From: a virus
DNA: 20,496 nucleotides
Direction: 5' to 3' (one strand)
IMG/VR virus record: IMGVR_UViG_3300003621_000038
Location: 3,493-23,988 of that record
The notes beneath the pieces are model-generated. The model was not told the DNA's origin. It saw nothing but the letters and a program-made list of their open reading frames with translations, and searched no databases. Within the stretch, counting starts at the first letter, position 1. Every line of letters starts with the position of its first letter. The position numbers and the translations under genes are program-made. Shown here piece by piece: positions 9,801 through 19,500 of this stretch.

Positions 9801-12194
9801 GCTGCATATGATACAACGACAAACCCAGTTACTTTGGATATTGATCTAGAGTCTCCGTTTGAAGATTTCGTAGATAACATACAATCATTTTTACCACTGA
9901 CTGATACTTCAGTTATTGCTGATAGATCAATTGAAAGAATTGGAAGACGTCGTGGATTTAGTACAACCACTCTTACTTCAACTACTACCGAATTAACCTC
10001 AGCGACTAGAACGTCAAATGAATTCGTTGGTGACTTTGTTACTAACTTCCAATTTAATCCGTTCATGTCTTCTCGTGAAGTTAAAGTTTACATGTCAGGA
10101 TTGAGACCAAACACTCGCCACTACTTCTTCTTTGATGAAATCAATGTAGATGCGCATGTTATCCCAGGTAGTGCAGTTAATAAAGTAGAAGACGTGCAAC
10201 GTTTTGGTTCTTTCGGCGATGCAGTTGAAACAGATAGCAATGGTGTATTACGAGCAGTATTTAAAATTCCTGCCGAAACATTTTATGTTGGCGATCGTGT
10301 TTTAGAAGTTGTTGACGTGGATCAATACGCAAGTATCGAATCTGCATCTACTTCTTATGGATTTAAAACATATAGAGCATATAACTTCTCAGTTGAAAGA
10401 TCTTCTCTTACAGCGGCAACAAGAACCCCTGACTTTGAGATTTCTTCTACTACAACTACTCGCAACTTACCTAGAAGACCAGTTGTATTTGGTGATCCAC
10501 TTGCACAAACTTTCTTTATTAAAAATGGTATGGGTAGAGGTTCAAATTCAGTATTCATTTCTAAAGTTGATTTATTCTTCAAACGTAAGAGTGATGTGAA
10601 TGGAGTAACGGTAATGTTACGCGAGGTTGTAAATGGTTACCCTAGCGATCAGGTAATTCCATTCTCTAAAATTCACTATACGCCAAGTCAAGTTAATGTT
10701 TCTGATGATGCATCTTCTGCAACTACATTTACATTTGAAGCACCAATCAGACTTGATGTGGAAAAAGAATATTCAGTTGTAGTACAACCTGATGCTAATG
10801 ATCCTAATTACTTAATTTATACTTCAAAAGTTGGTGGAACTGATTTAACTCCAGGCGCAACTCAAGGGCAAGCAATTGTTCAAGATTGGGGTGACGGTGT
10901 ATTATTTACGTCTACTAACAACCGTGCATGGAAATCATATCAAGATGAAGATGTTAAATTTAATCTTTATCGTCATGATTTTAATGAATCATCTGGTACA
11001 TTAACGTTAACAACTAAGAAACAAGAATTCCTTTCTGTTGACGATATCACTGGAAGATTTAATGTTGGTGAAACAGTTTATCAAGTTAAATCTTTGGTAT
11101 CTCCAACAAGTCAAACAATAAGTATAGCACAAGGTACTTCTATTATCACCGGTACTGATTTAGATGCAACTTACTCAGTTGGCGATTATATCTTAGTACA
11201 AACTTCAAGTAATACAAATAAAGATATTTTTAAAGTTGTGAGCGTAGATAGTACTTCGCAAATCACCGTAAACAAACCAGCAGCTGTTGGTATATCAAAT
11301 GGTAAAGGTGATCCTATTGTCGTTGGTACATTATCTTATTACGATAAGAGAACACCAAATGAAATGCACTTACAAGATAGTAGCGCTAAAACAGGTAGAA
11401 GATTTGATGCTAGTTTCGACATCGTAGGCTTTGATTCTGAGTCTACTGCTAACTTAGCAAGTGTAGATAATATACAGTTAAGTTACATTCAACCTATGAT
11501 TTTAAAATCAAATGATTCTGTGTCGACTACAACGTTAACTGGTGAATTCGTTTCTCCTTCAGACGTAAATAGTTCATACACTACCGCAATGAAATTTAGC
11601 GATAATAATTACTTTAATAATAAAGGTGCTGTGTTATATAGTAAGTCTAATGATTTAGCTGATGCTAAACCTTTTGAATTAAATGTGAATATGACTAACG
11701 GTGGAAACTCTACTTCTACTCCTTTCGTTGATGTTGAAGTTTCTAAGTTAATTGCTTACCAATATAGAATTACTAATGATGCAGATACTACGTCTTCTTA
11801 TATTTCTAAAACAATTGAATTGGCTGAAGATTTTGATGCAGAAGATATTAATGTAATATTAACAGGTTATCGTCCAGTTAATACTGATATTAAAGTTTAC
11901 ATTAAACCTCAAAATACTTTCGATAGTGATAACTTTGATGCTATTGATTGGATAGAGTTAGAGTTATTTGAAGGAGTTGGTGTTTATTCTTCTACTTCAA
12001 ACATTAATGATTACAGAGAATTTAATTACAGAGTCGCCGATTCTGATAAAGATTCTAACGGTGCATTAACATACATTAGCAACGCAGGTACATTCTCAGG
12101 ATACAGAAAATTTGCTATTCGTATTGATTTGTTATCTGACAATTTATATAATGCGCCAACATTGAAAGATTATAGAGGAATTGCATTAACATGA
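6828..12194 (+). CDS. Large baseplate/tail structural protein with DUF4815-type N-terminus, 1788 aa
   Basis: The opening residues (MPINTDLNTAPYFDDFD, then YYRVLFKPGYAVQARELTQL and FGDNIFKEGSII) are the signature of DUF4815, found in large virion proteins of many T4-like and marine phages; the domain usually covers about the first 550-600 residues. A second recognisable region starts near residue 1077 (NPFMSSREVKVYMSGLRPNT, then YFFFDEINV), and a third near 1223 (DPLAQTFFI, then VDLFFKRKSDVNGVTVMLRE and NGYPS), both recurrent in phage tail proteins near fibre-attachment sites. Residues 850-900 are helical and charged. A Ser/Thr-rich linker lies near 1045-1065. There is no signal peptide and no membrane segment. 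A strong purine-rich ribosome site (AGGAAAGGA, 6811-6819) lies eight bases before the ATG. Its end overlaps the next small gene by ATGA. A role at the outer baseplate, holding fibres, is inferred from domain and place. Confidence 0.82.
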   Translation: MPINTDLNTAPYFDDFDVENQYYRVLFKPGYAVQARELTQLQSMLQSQIEQFGDNIFKEGSIIKGCNFTQISDLQFVKLTNNDSNGNSFDPTVYVSERKVEEIAGQEVEIDYVYEIEGSTTGLKAQVISASRGFTSRAPELNTFFIRYLNSNETSNYKVFQNGETLTVNLYKYKVSAVDPLVDSDLGIVQISVPAASIDANATGASYGIKASPGVVFQKGHFLYADDQTLVVSKYTNQPDNVSVGYRVQEGLISALQDADLYDNANGSNNENAPGADRLRLIPTLTVLGTAAADTDPTFFTLIRYQAGNEVTLRDVSQYNVLGEELARRTYEESGNYILNDFKVKTDDRLVGSNNEVHALLGSGTAYVKGYRIENNGERPFVIDQIETTEIQENQPVSFSYGGYVDVLSYNGYGFMDPNEPLDLLDNGDTKIGEAFVLNVMPNKAYLTGVRMDTGKGFSDVIKIDGSNGEMVVANTTVSATLKDNNKAPLVFDTGLLSVKETTDTIVPVRTELVATHTSNQITISASPGEDFAVDNSDIVVLDSTGTFINVTSVTTTLNDSQLNISLNPADGATTNLTVYFNKRLQNIEPHSKIVHEPYVKVVHSNSKDKYSLGFPDVFEIQSIEDSAGTDFTDSFRLVTNQKDQYYDLSYMEYITGRPRPAGTLTIQLKVFEVNVNTGEYYFSINSYPNTLDTSDIPVYTGSNGVRYNLRECLDFRPHVVKDSNVDYTDTTPASAGTVSANVDVTPPSFIGNGLGLIPAINTSVTTDIEYYLSRVDVITVDSYGEIKLIKGEEERFATPPKVDSDKLVVAEVTIPGYPALSRAAAAVQKKSEYAVKAKSIGIKNFTMKDIHNMEKRIDTLAYYTSLNQLETETQNLTILDEDGLSRFKNGFLVDPFNNLSLSNVENAKFNAAVQFNQKILTPSLKTFPLDLEYKSSTGTSLFSAENPKVATLGRNADISILNQPYASEFRNCVSNFYQYNGVGALSPEYDAAYDTTTNPVTLDIDLESPFEDFVDNIQSFLPLTDTSVIADRSIERIGRRRGFSTTTLTSTTTELTSATRTSNEFVGDFVTNFQFNPFMSSREVKVYMSGLRPNTRHYFFFDEINVDAHVIPGSAVNKVEDVQRFGSFGDAVETDSNGVLRAVFKIPAETFYVGDRVLEVVDVDQYASIESASTSYGFKTYRAYNFSVERSSLTAATRTPDFEISSTTTTRNLPRRPVVFGDPLAQTFFIKNGMGRGSNSVFISKVDLFFKRKSDVNGVTVMLREVVNGYPSDQVIPFSKIHYTPSQVNVSDDASSATTFTFEAPIRLDVEKEYSVVVQPDANDPNYLIYTSKVGGTDLTPGATQGQAIVQDWGDGVLFTSTNNRAWKSYQDEDVKFNLYRHDFNESSGTLTLTTKKQEFLSVDDITGRFNVGETVYQVKSLVSPTSQTISIAQGTSIITGTDLDATYSVGDYILVQTSSNTNKDIFKVVSVDSTSQITVNKPAAVGISNGKGDPIVVGTLSYYDKRTPNEMHLQDSSAKTGRRFDASFDIVGFDSESTANLASVDNIQLSYIQPMILKSNDSVSTTTLTGEFVSPSDVNSSYTTAMKFSDNNYFNNKGAVLYSKSNDLADAKPFELNVNMTNGGNSTSTPFVDVEVSKLIAYQYRITNDADTTSSYISKTIELAEDFDAEDINVILTGYRPVNTDIKVYIKPQNTFDSDNFDAIDWIELELFEGVGVYSSTSNINDYREFNYRVADSDKDSNGALTYISNAGTFSGYRKFAIRIDLLSDNLYNAPTLKDYRGIALT

Positions 12195-12370
12195 TAAAAG
12201 ATGATAAAAGTGGCGCCGTTTTGAATAATGACAAAGAGGCGCTTAATAAATATAAAGTAGAAAAGAAATATCGCAATAAAGTAGATAGGATGCAAGATGA
12301 TCTTGAAGAGATTAGAGAATGCTTATCTAAAATTTGTCAAAAAATAAAGAGTTTAGAAGGGCAGAATTAA
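12191..12370 (+). CDS. Small charged, probably coiled-coil protein, 59 aa
   Basis: An ATGA overlap (12191-12194) joins this reading frame to the end of the DUF4815 gene, and GAGGA (12175-12179) gives an 11-base-spaced ribosome site. The product begins MIKDDKSGAVLNNDKEALNK and is mostly Lys, Glu, Asp and Arg, with about 40 residues of likely continuous helix (KVEKKYRNKVDRMQDDLEEI and following) that reads well as a heptad coiled coil. It has two cysteines (44 and 49) and no membrane segment. The next fibre gene begins two bases after its stop. I recall similar short charged proteins between baseplate and fibre genes of marine T4-like phages but no assigned function. A fibre trimerisation aid, assembly chaperone or small wedge component are possibilities. 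Coupled translation and tight packing make it a real gene in my view. Confidence 0.75.
   Translation: MIKDDKSGAVLNNDKEALNKYKVEKKYRNKVDRMQDDLEEIRECLSKICQKIKSLEGQN
12245..12252 (+). promoter_or_regulatory. Possible internal late promoter (AATAAATA)
   Basis: AATAAATA lies inside the small coiled-coil gene, about 120 bases before the S74 fibre gene. It fits the NATAAATA late form and could give extra transcription of the fibre gene. It falls over Lys/Tyr codons in an AT-rich gene, where chance matches are common, so support is weak. Confidence 0.25.
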
Positions 12371-12371
12371 A

Positions 12372-13508
12372 ATGGCCAAACCGTCAATTACAAATATCAC
12401 AACTTCACAGACGTTTCAAAATTGGTTAGACAAAACCAATGAAATGGTAAACATATTTAAAAGTGAAGTAGTTACTGCGTCTTCAGGTGGCGATACCACT
12501 ACAGGCGACGCTACGTTAGTTGGCGATTTCGAGGCAACTAATATAACTGCTGATACTTTATTATCAACCGACGCAATTGCATCGCAAACCGGTGGTGCTG
12601 AGATTGATTTTCAATCACCTATTGATATAACAGGTACAACTACTGCTATATGTGCAACATTCACATACGGTACATCTGGCGGGCAAACAAGATACACTGA
12701 TGGAACTACTGCCTGGGATATTGGTATGGAAGATTCCACGGATGCGCATTTTATCATTAATACTGGTATAGGTGATAACAAATTTGAGCTATCGCCAGCA
12801 GGTACGTTATATGTTAAAAATATTATCGTAGATGGTGATATTACAGCAAATAATGTAGTTGGTTCATTAGGTGGTACAACTACTGATTCTATAGATGAAG
12901 GTTCAACTAATCTTTATTTTACAGAAGAAAGAGCAAGAACTGCAGTTACAAAGGCACACGTAGATAGTTTGGATGTAGATGCAGCATCAGTAGGTGGTGT
13001 AGAATTAGCGAACTTGGCTAGAACAGATCAAGTAGGTGAAATCTTTAGTGGGTACGTGCGTGCAGATGGAGGCTTTACCACACTTAAAGGTTTAACGACT
13101 GGAGAAACAATTGTCGCTAAACAGGATATTACTACATTATTAGATGTGAATTGTACTAATGTGAATTGCACTGATATAAGAGCAACTGGCTCTGTTATAA
13201 CTGATTATAGCACATCTGATATAAATTTAAAAACGGACTTAGAAGTAATAGATAGTCCTTTAGAAAAAATTGAATTGATAAACGGTTATACATACGCTCT
13301 TAAAAAGAGACCTGATGAAAGATTAACTGGTTTGGTAGCTCAAGAATTAGAAGAAGTATTACCTGAAGCCGTTTTTGTTTTTGAAGATGACGATGGCACT
13401 GATCGTAAAGGTATTAATTATGGAAATACAGTTTCTCTTCTTGTCGAAGCGATTAAAGAATTAAAACACAAAGTTGAAGAATTAGAGCGTAAGACTGGCG
13501 ATAAATAA
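12372..13508 (+). CDS. Tail fibre with C-terminal S74 intramolecular chaperone, 378 aa
   Basis: The N-terminus (MAKPSITNITTSQTFQNWLD, then KTNEMVNIFKSE) is a common virion-attachment opening in marine phage fibres. The middle is beta-rich and contains the recurrent fibre motif DEGSTNLYFTEERARTAV (about 175-192). Residues 282-378 are a peptidase S74 / intramolecular chaperone domain: SDINLKTDLE, LINGYTYALK, LTGLVAQELEEVLPEAV, then a coiled-coil end (IKELKHKVEELERK). The Ser282-Lys287 spacing matches the catalytic Ser-Lys pair of the endosialidase chaperone, where cleavage occurs just before the Ser once the trimer has folded. Cleavage here would leave a 281-residue mature fibre and release 97 residues. 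A GAAGGG site lies about 10 bases before the start. It follows the small coiled-coil gene by one base. It probably forms a trimeric host-contact fibre or spike. Confidence 0.88.
   Translation: MAKPSITNITTSQTFQNWLDKTNEMVNIFKSEVVTASSGGDTTTGDATLVGDFEATNITADTLLSTDAIASQTGGAEIDFQSPIDITGTTTAICATFTYGTSGGQTRYTDGTTAWDIGMEDSTDAHFIINTGIGDNKFELSPAGTLYVKNIIVDGDITANNVVGSLGGTTTDSIDEGSTNLYFTEERARTAVTKAHVDSLDVDAASVGGVELANLARTDQVGEIFSGYVRADGGFTTLKGLTTGETIVAKQDITTLLDVNCTNVNCTDIRATGSVITDYSTSDINLKTDLEVIDSPLEKIELINGYTYALKKRPDERLTGLVAQELEEVLPEAVFVFEDDDGTDRKGINYGNTVSLLVEAIKELKHKVEELERKTGDK
13500..13507 (+). promoter_or_regulatory. Putative late promoter (GATAAATA) before the giant fibre gene
   Basis: GATAAATA fits the NATAAATA late form and overlaps the TAA stop (13506-13508) of the S74 fibre gene, as the 2343 motif overlaps its own upstream stop. 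It is followed by the only gap of note in the window (86 bases). A start near 13513 would give a leader of about 80 bases for the giant fibre gene. Because its last codons read Asp-Lys-stop, a chance match is possible. Confidence 0.4.
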
Positions 13509-13594
13509 TGTTAATATCATATCGCTAATATAGAATGGTCTACAGTGAGCAGTCTTAGTGTAATAAAAATTAAAGGAAGAAGGTAGACTCATAT
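13509..13594 (+). other. Leader region of the giant fibre gene
   Basis: This 86-base gap is the longest gene-free stretch in the window. It holds a purine-rich ribosome site (AAAGGAAGAAGG, 13572-13583) ending 11 bases before the ATG, rather far. A six-base inverted repeat, GTCTAC at 13538-13543 and GTAGAC at 13583-13588, brackets that site, so a weak structure could cover it. I see no terminator-like hairpin followed by a T run and no small ORF with a credible ribosome site. Confidence 0.35.
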
Positions 13595-16500
13595 ATGTCT
13601 AAGATTTCAGAACTCGGGCCGATTACAGGCGCCAATACAAGAACAGAAGATCTTTTTGTTATCGTTAACCTAGTACAAGGTGATGATGGCACAAAGAACA
13701 TTTCACGTAAAGAACTTGTAGAGGCAATTCAGTACGAAATATTCTCAAGAATCACGATCACTGGCGGAACAATATCCGGCGTTGAGATGTCGGATTCTCT
13801 TATTTTTGATGTAACAATCAATGACTCAATCATTAACGATAACGTAATTAATGATTCTACCTTAAACAACAGTACAATATACACTGCTTACGCAAATAAC
13901 GTCACGATGGAAAACTCCACGATTGACGAATCAGAAATTTCTAACTCTTCTTTTGCGAACGGTTCATTAACAGATTCTACAGCAGATAATCTTACTATTA
14001 TCAATTCTTCCTTTGCGAATGGTTCTGTTGAAGATTCAACTGCAAATAATGTAACAATTACAAATTCTAGCTTTGCAGACGGATCTATCGAAGATTCAAC
14101 TGCAAATAATGTAACAATTACAAATTCTATTTTTGAAGACGGTTCTATTGAAACTGCAACCGCTAACAACGTAACAATTACTAATTCTTCTTTCACCGAT
14201 GGTACATTAGCTGACTCTGACGCAAATAATTTAGTTATTACCAACTCTGATTTTACAGACGGTACACTAGCCGATTCAGATGCAAATAACTTAGTCATTA
14301 CTTCTTCTGAGTTTAATAATGGTACTGCTGACAGCGTAATAATTACGAATTCCGAATTTAACGAAGGCACTGCTGACGATGTAACAATCACGAATTCTGA
14401 GTTCAATCAAGGTAATATTACTGAAGTAAATGTTGATGATGCCACTATTGTCAATTCAGATTTTTCTGATGGTACAGGCAATAATAATGTATTTACTAAC
14501 ACAACAATAGATCAAGGTGAAATTACTAATTCTGTCATTTCAAATACAGAATTCCAAGGATCTATGGATAATGTTGTCGCTACCAACTTACAGATTTCAA
14601 GTTCATCTGCAGCGGGTCTTGACCAAAGACAATCAACGTTTGATGATGGTAAAGTAACTGGATCTACGTTCGACAATGGTGAAATCACAAATTCAACATT
14701 AACTGATATTGATTTAAATCTTACTAAGAAATTTGACGAACCACAAATTGACGAAGATTCTTATTTTGCATTAAAAAATAACATAACTGGCGAAACAGAA
14801 CAGTTCAGCTACAAACAATTCTTTGATGAAATTTCAAAGACTGTAGAAAAATCATTAAAAGTACACGTTGCCGTAGATGGTGATGATTCCAACCCTGGTA
14901 CAATATTACAACCAGTACAAACATTAGAAAGAGCTGCTGAACTTGCTTTAGAAAAAGCAGGCGGTAAATATGATCGTAACGATGTTAATAATGCAGTTCA
15001 TATTTCTTGTGGCCCTGGTACATATTACACAAAAGGTAATGTTGCTTTACCTGATGATTGTTCTTTATCTTCAACATCAGGACAATATGCGACAGTTATT
15101 CAAGCACTTCCTGGGTACGAAAGAAATAACGCAATTCTAGTTGGTTCTGGTTGTTATGTTCAAGGTTTCTCATACTTAGGTTGGGAAATTGACAACTTCG
15201 ATTATCCAGAAGGTGGTTTTGGTGTTGCATATCGCCCAGGCGCTAAATTACGTCGTTCTCCATATTTACGAGATTCCACACAGTTATCAAACTTCTTACG
15301 TGAAGATGTTGAAGCACCTTTAGTACCATTCAACTCTAAAGGTGGTATTTCTGATTTAGGTACCACACTTTATATACAATCACACTCTGGTGATTTTGCA
15401 GAAGGTGATGAAGTTACATTCTCAAGCGGTGCTACTGGGTTTATATCGACTGCTGATTATTTGGTTTCAGATGACGAATTATTTGTACGTAACATTAAAG
15501 GTACAATTTCAGATGGCGATTTATTATTCGCAGAATCTGGTGGTACTGCAACTATTGATACGGTTGGTCCTGAAGATTTCCCTAATGCGTTAGTTGGTCG
15601 TGGTGGTGGTTGTGTACTTGCAGATAGACGAGTACTAGATCCTGACTCGTTATATACTTACGTATTATGTTTCGGTTTTACACCACGTACGCAAAACGGT
15701 ATGGGATATGTTGCTCGTGACGGTGCTGGTATTAACGGTATCGGTTCACTATCAATATTCGTACGATGCGCATTCTATGCATTGAACGGTGGCCAAATGA
15801 CTCTGAATAACTCAGGTACTCAGTTTGGTGATATCTCAATGCGAGCTAAAGGTTCAACTGTCGTATTTGCTCCTAAAGAAATTAGCGATTCTAATGTATT
15901 ATTACAAAACACTGTATTCGCTGATACGCTAGAAGAACAATCTGAAATCATTATAGATGATGTTGTTGAATTCTTAACAGCAAATACTGCGGCAGGCGGT
16001 TTAGGTTATCAAGCATACGATGCAGATAAATGCGAACGTGACTCAGGAATTATCGTTGATCGTGTTGCGTTGGATATTGCTACGCAATCAAACTACTGGG
16101 GTCGTTTGGCAGGTATTACTTACCGTTCACCTATCTCGTATACAGTTATCAACGAGCAATTAGATGAAACTACAGGTGCTATAAGACACCTTAAATCTGA
16201 ACTGACAAGTACATTCGAAAACGCAGATCAAGCTGTTGTAGACGCTGTTAACACATCATTTAATGAAATATTAAACACAATCGAATATGGCGAAGAGTAC
16301 GCAAGTCCTATTATCTTTACTGATACTGGAGACATTGCTAAGACTGCATCTCGAGAGTTATTACAAGATAACAGAACATTAATTCAAGATGCCACAATTG
16401 ATTGGATCGAAAATAACGACGAGTTCTTCTCATACGATAGCGTAAAATGCCGTCGTGATACAAAAGAATATATCTTACCTGCTGTTGAATTAGATATGCA

Positions 16501-19500
16501 GTTAGATACAAACTACAATGCGGTAACTGCAGGTAATGCTTATTATATGGCAACTGCTTCTAAGGTTGTAGAAAATCAAAGAGAAGAAACAATTGCTGCA
16601 TATAATCGTTTGAAAGACCAAACGATGGAATTAATTGATAACGCAAATACTTATTTAGCAACATCAAGAGCTGATAAAGCATTAAGTGAAATTGTTAATA
16701 TCATTAACGATGGCGATAAGACATATACTCCTAGCAGTGCTGCGTATGATCCAGTATCTGGTTTGTTTACAATCACATTAGGTGACCATGTTTTAGTTGA
16801 AGGTTCAAGTATATTACTTACTCCTAACAGCTTTACATTTACTTGTGGTTCAGACGGCGATCGTTCTACAATTACACATCCTCGTTTAACAGATCCTGCT
16901 TACAATCAGCCATTAAGAATTATTTCTACGACTGATACTACGGTTACTGTAAACGTAGGTACTTCTACTGAAACATCAACTCATACATTTATTAAAGCTG
17001 ATGCGTCGGCAGTGCAAGTTGTTGCTTCTAAAATTTACTTCAGTGATGATACTGGTATCGCTGCTGATAAACGCAACGCAAGAATACAATTACAAAATAA
17101 TAGAACATATATCCAAGATCATATCATGGGTTACATCGATGATAACTATTTCGTATATGATAGTGAAAAATGTCAACGTGATACTAAAGATTATATCTTG
17201 CCTGCAGTACAAAGAGATCTATTATTAGGTACTAACTTTAACGCAATCCAAACAGGTATCGGTTATTATTCTGCAACAGCGAGTGAAGTTGTTGATGGTC
17301 AATTGCCAGAAACTGTTGCTGCTGTTGGTGAATTAAAACAGTTAGTTGCTAATAACGTATTATCTGATGCAGATTCAATTGTAAGAACTGATGCTGCATT
17401 TAATGAAATCATTGATATTATGAACAACGGTTTAACTGCAGTAAATGATATTACTTGGTCAAACCCAACAACTGATTTAGAATTCTTTACTCCAACAACT
17501 GCTACTTATGACCCATTAACTGGTGATTCTGTAATTACAATCGCAAGTCATGGTTTACAAGTTGGCGATAATATTATGATTAGACCGAACGGTTTAACAT
17601 TTGAATGCGGTTCTCCTGCTGAAGAAATATCTCATCCACGTGTAGGTGATCCTGCATACGAATCAGCGGTCGAGATTACTGCAGTTACTACTGATACAAT
17701 TACAGTAAATGTTGGTGATGCAAATGGTTATACTGGTGCTCATACATTCGTTAGTGCAATCAGTCAAGCAATTGTTAAAGTATCAATTACAGAAGACGGT
17801 TCTAATGCTCGTAAGCAATTAATGGCTAACAGAACATTTATTCAAGAAGAAATATATGCATGGATCCAAGATAACTATTTCGGTTATAAAGGTGACAAAT
17901 GCGCAAGAGATGTTGGTTTAATTTTAGATGCAGTAAGACGAGATGTTCAAACTGGTTCTAACTTTAATGCAATCTTCGCAGGTTTAGCATATCGTTCTGG
18001 TAACGCAAGTACTGATGCTGTAATCAACGAACAATTAAGTGAAACTGTAGATGCAATTAACTTTATTAAATCTAGAATTTCTAACGAATTATCTGGTACT
18101 CCATTAACAAGAGCAGGCGCTGCTTTTGATGAAATCATCGATATCATGGAGAATGGTACAGGTAATGCGGATTCAATTGATTTAGGTTCAGGTGATTTAA
18201 CAGTTGAACGTTCAGCTGCAGTAGATTCATTACAGAATAACAAAACATTCTTACAAGATGAAATCACAGCTTGGATTGCAGAAACTTATCCTTCATTAAC
18301 TTACGATGTAGCTAAATGTGAAAGAGATGTTGGTTACTTAGTTGATTCTATATCGTTTGATATTAAGAATGGCGGTAATACTGCAGCAATTAACAACGCA
18401 AGATTGTATTTTGATAATGCGGTAAGTATATTACCTGAAGGACAAAAGGTTCCTACTGCAAAAGCATTTAAACATATCGCGCAAGTTGCCGAAGATATTG
18501 TACAACAAAGAGAAGTTACGCCAACGACAGGTAACACCACTTCTCAGGTATTCTCAACTGGTCTAACTCCAACCGGAGCAACTTACGATGTAGCAACGGG
18601 TGTTACTGTACTTACATTAGGTGCAGGTCATGGATTGGTTACCGGCGATTACATTGTCATAAGTGAAGAAGGAATTACATTTGAATGTGGTTCTCCTGCA
18701 GTTCAAATATCGCATCCTAGAGCTACAGATCCTGCTTTCAATAATCCATTACAGATTTTAGCAAGTGATTCTACTACGATCACTGTTAACGTTGGTGATG
18801 CAAATGGTTACACAGGCGTTCACGCGTTCGTCAGTGCAACTTCAGGATCGGTCAAACAATCATATGTCGTAGAAGGTCAGGAAGCAAATGATCTAGTATC
18901 AATCGTAGCCGATATGATTGAAGACGACGATTTTGGTAAATTACCTGCTATTGAAGAACCTGCTCATACAAATGGTTTAGAATATACTGAAGCAAACAAA
19001 ATTATCTTTGGTCAAACTGCATTCTTACAAGGCGAAGTAATTGAATTCTTAGCCGATAATAACGACGGATTGGCATACGATCAAGATTTATGTTATAGAG
19101 ATATTGGTTACATCGTTGACGCAATTGCGCAAGATGTTGAATACGGTGGAAATGCTGCAACTGTTAATGCTGCTACATTCTACTTCAACAATGCGGTAAA
19201 TATTTTACCGGTCGAACAACGTGAACCGACAAGACAAGCTTACTTATATCTTGGTAACATTTTAGATAATATCATCCGCGAAGTAACAGTAACTCCTACG
19301 ACAGGAAATACTGCAACTCAAGATAAGTCAGGTACTCCTGGTTCTGTATCTATCGCAGCTGAAGCAAACAGTTTAGCACAGATTGTCGCTAACACTGTTG
19401 ATAATTTATCTCCGCTAGAATTACCAAGTGTATCAGGCGCTCCTGCATACAATCCTAGAAAGGCATTTGCTCGCAAATCTCTACAAGCAAATAAAGCATT

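Noticed and set aside
10309-10599. A plus-strand 96-residue frame inside the DUF4815 gene
   Set aside because: It lies wholly inside a well supported gene in another frame, has no ribosome site, and its product is a Leu-rich frame-shift composition.
13921-14340. Regular 60-base repeats that could be taken for a CRISPR array
   Set aside because: The repeats are contiguous, diverged, lack unique spacers and palindromes, and encode in-frame pentads of a fibre protein.
13888-14406. A 172-residue open frame on the minus strand with a repetitive product
   Set aside because: It is the mirror of the pentad repeats: the 60-base period and restricted codons keep the reverse frame open. It has no ribosome site and opposes the strand of every other gene.
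17947-18540. Minus-strand frames of 106 and 68 residues opposite the giant fibre repeats
   Set aside because: They are shadows of the repeat coding sequence, without ribosome sites or recognisable domains.
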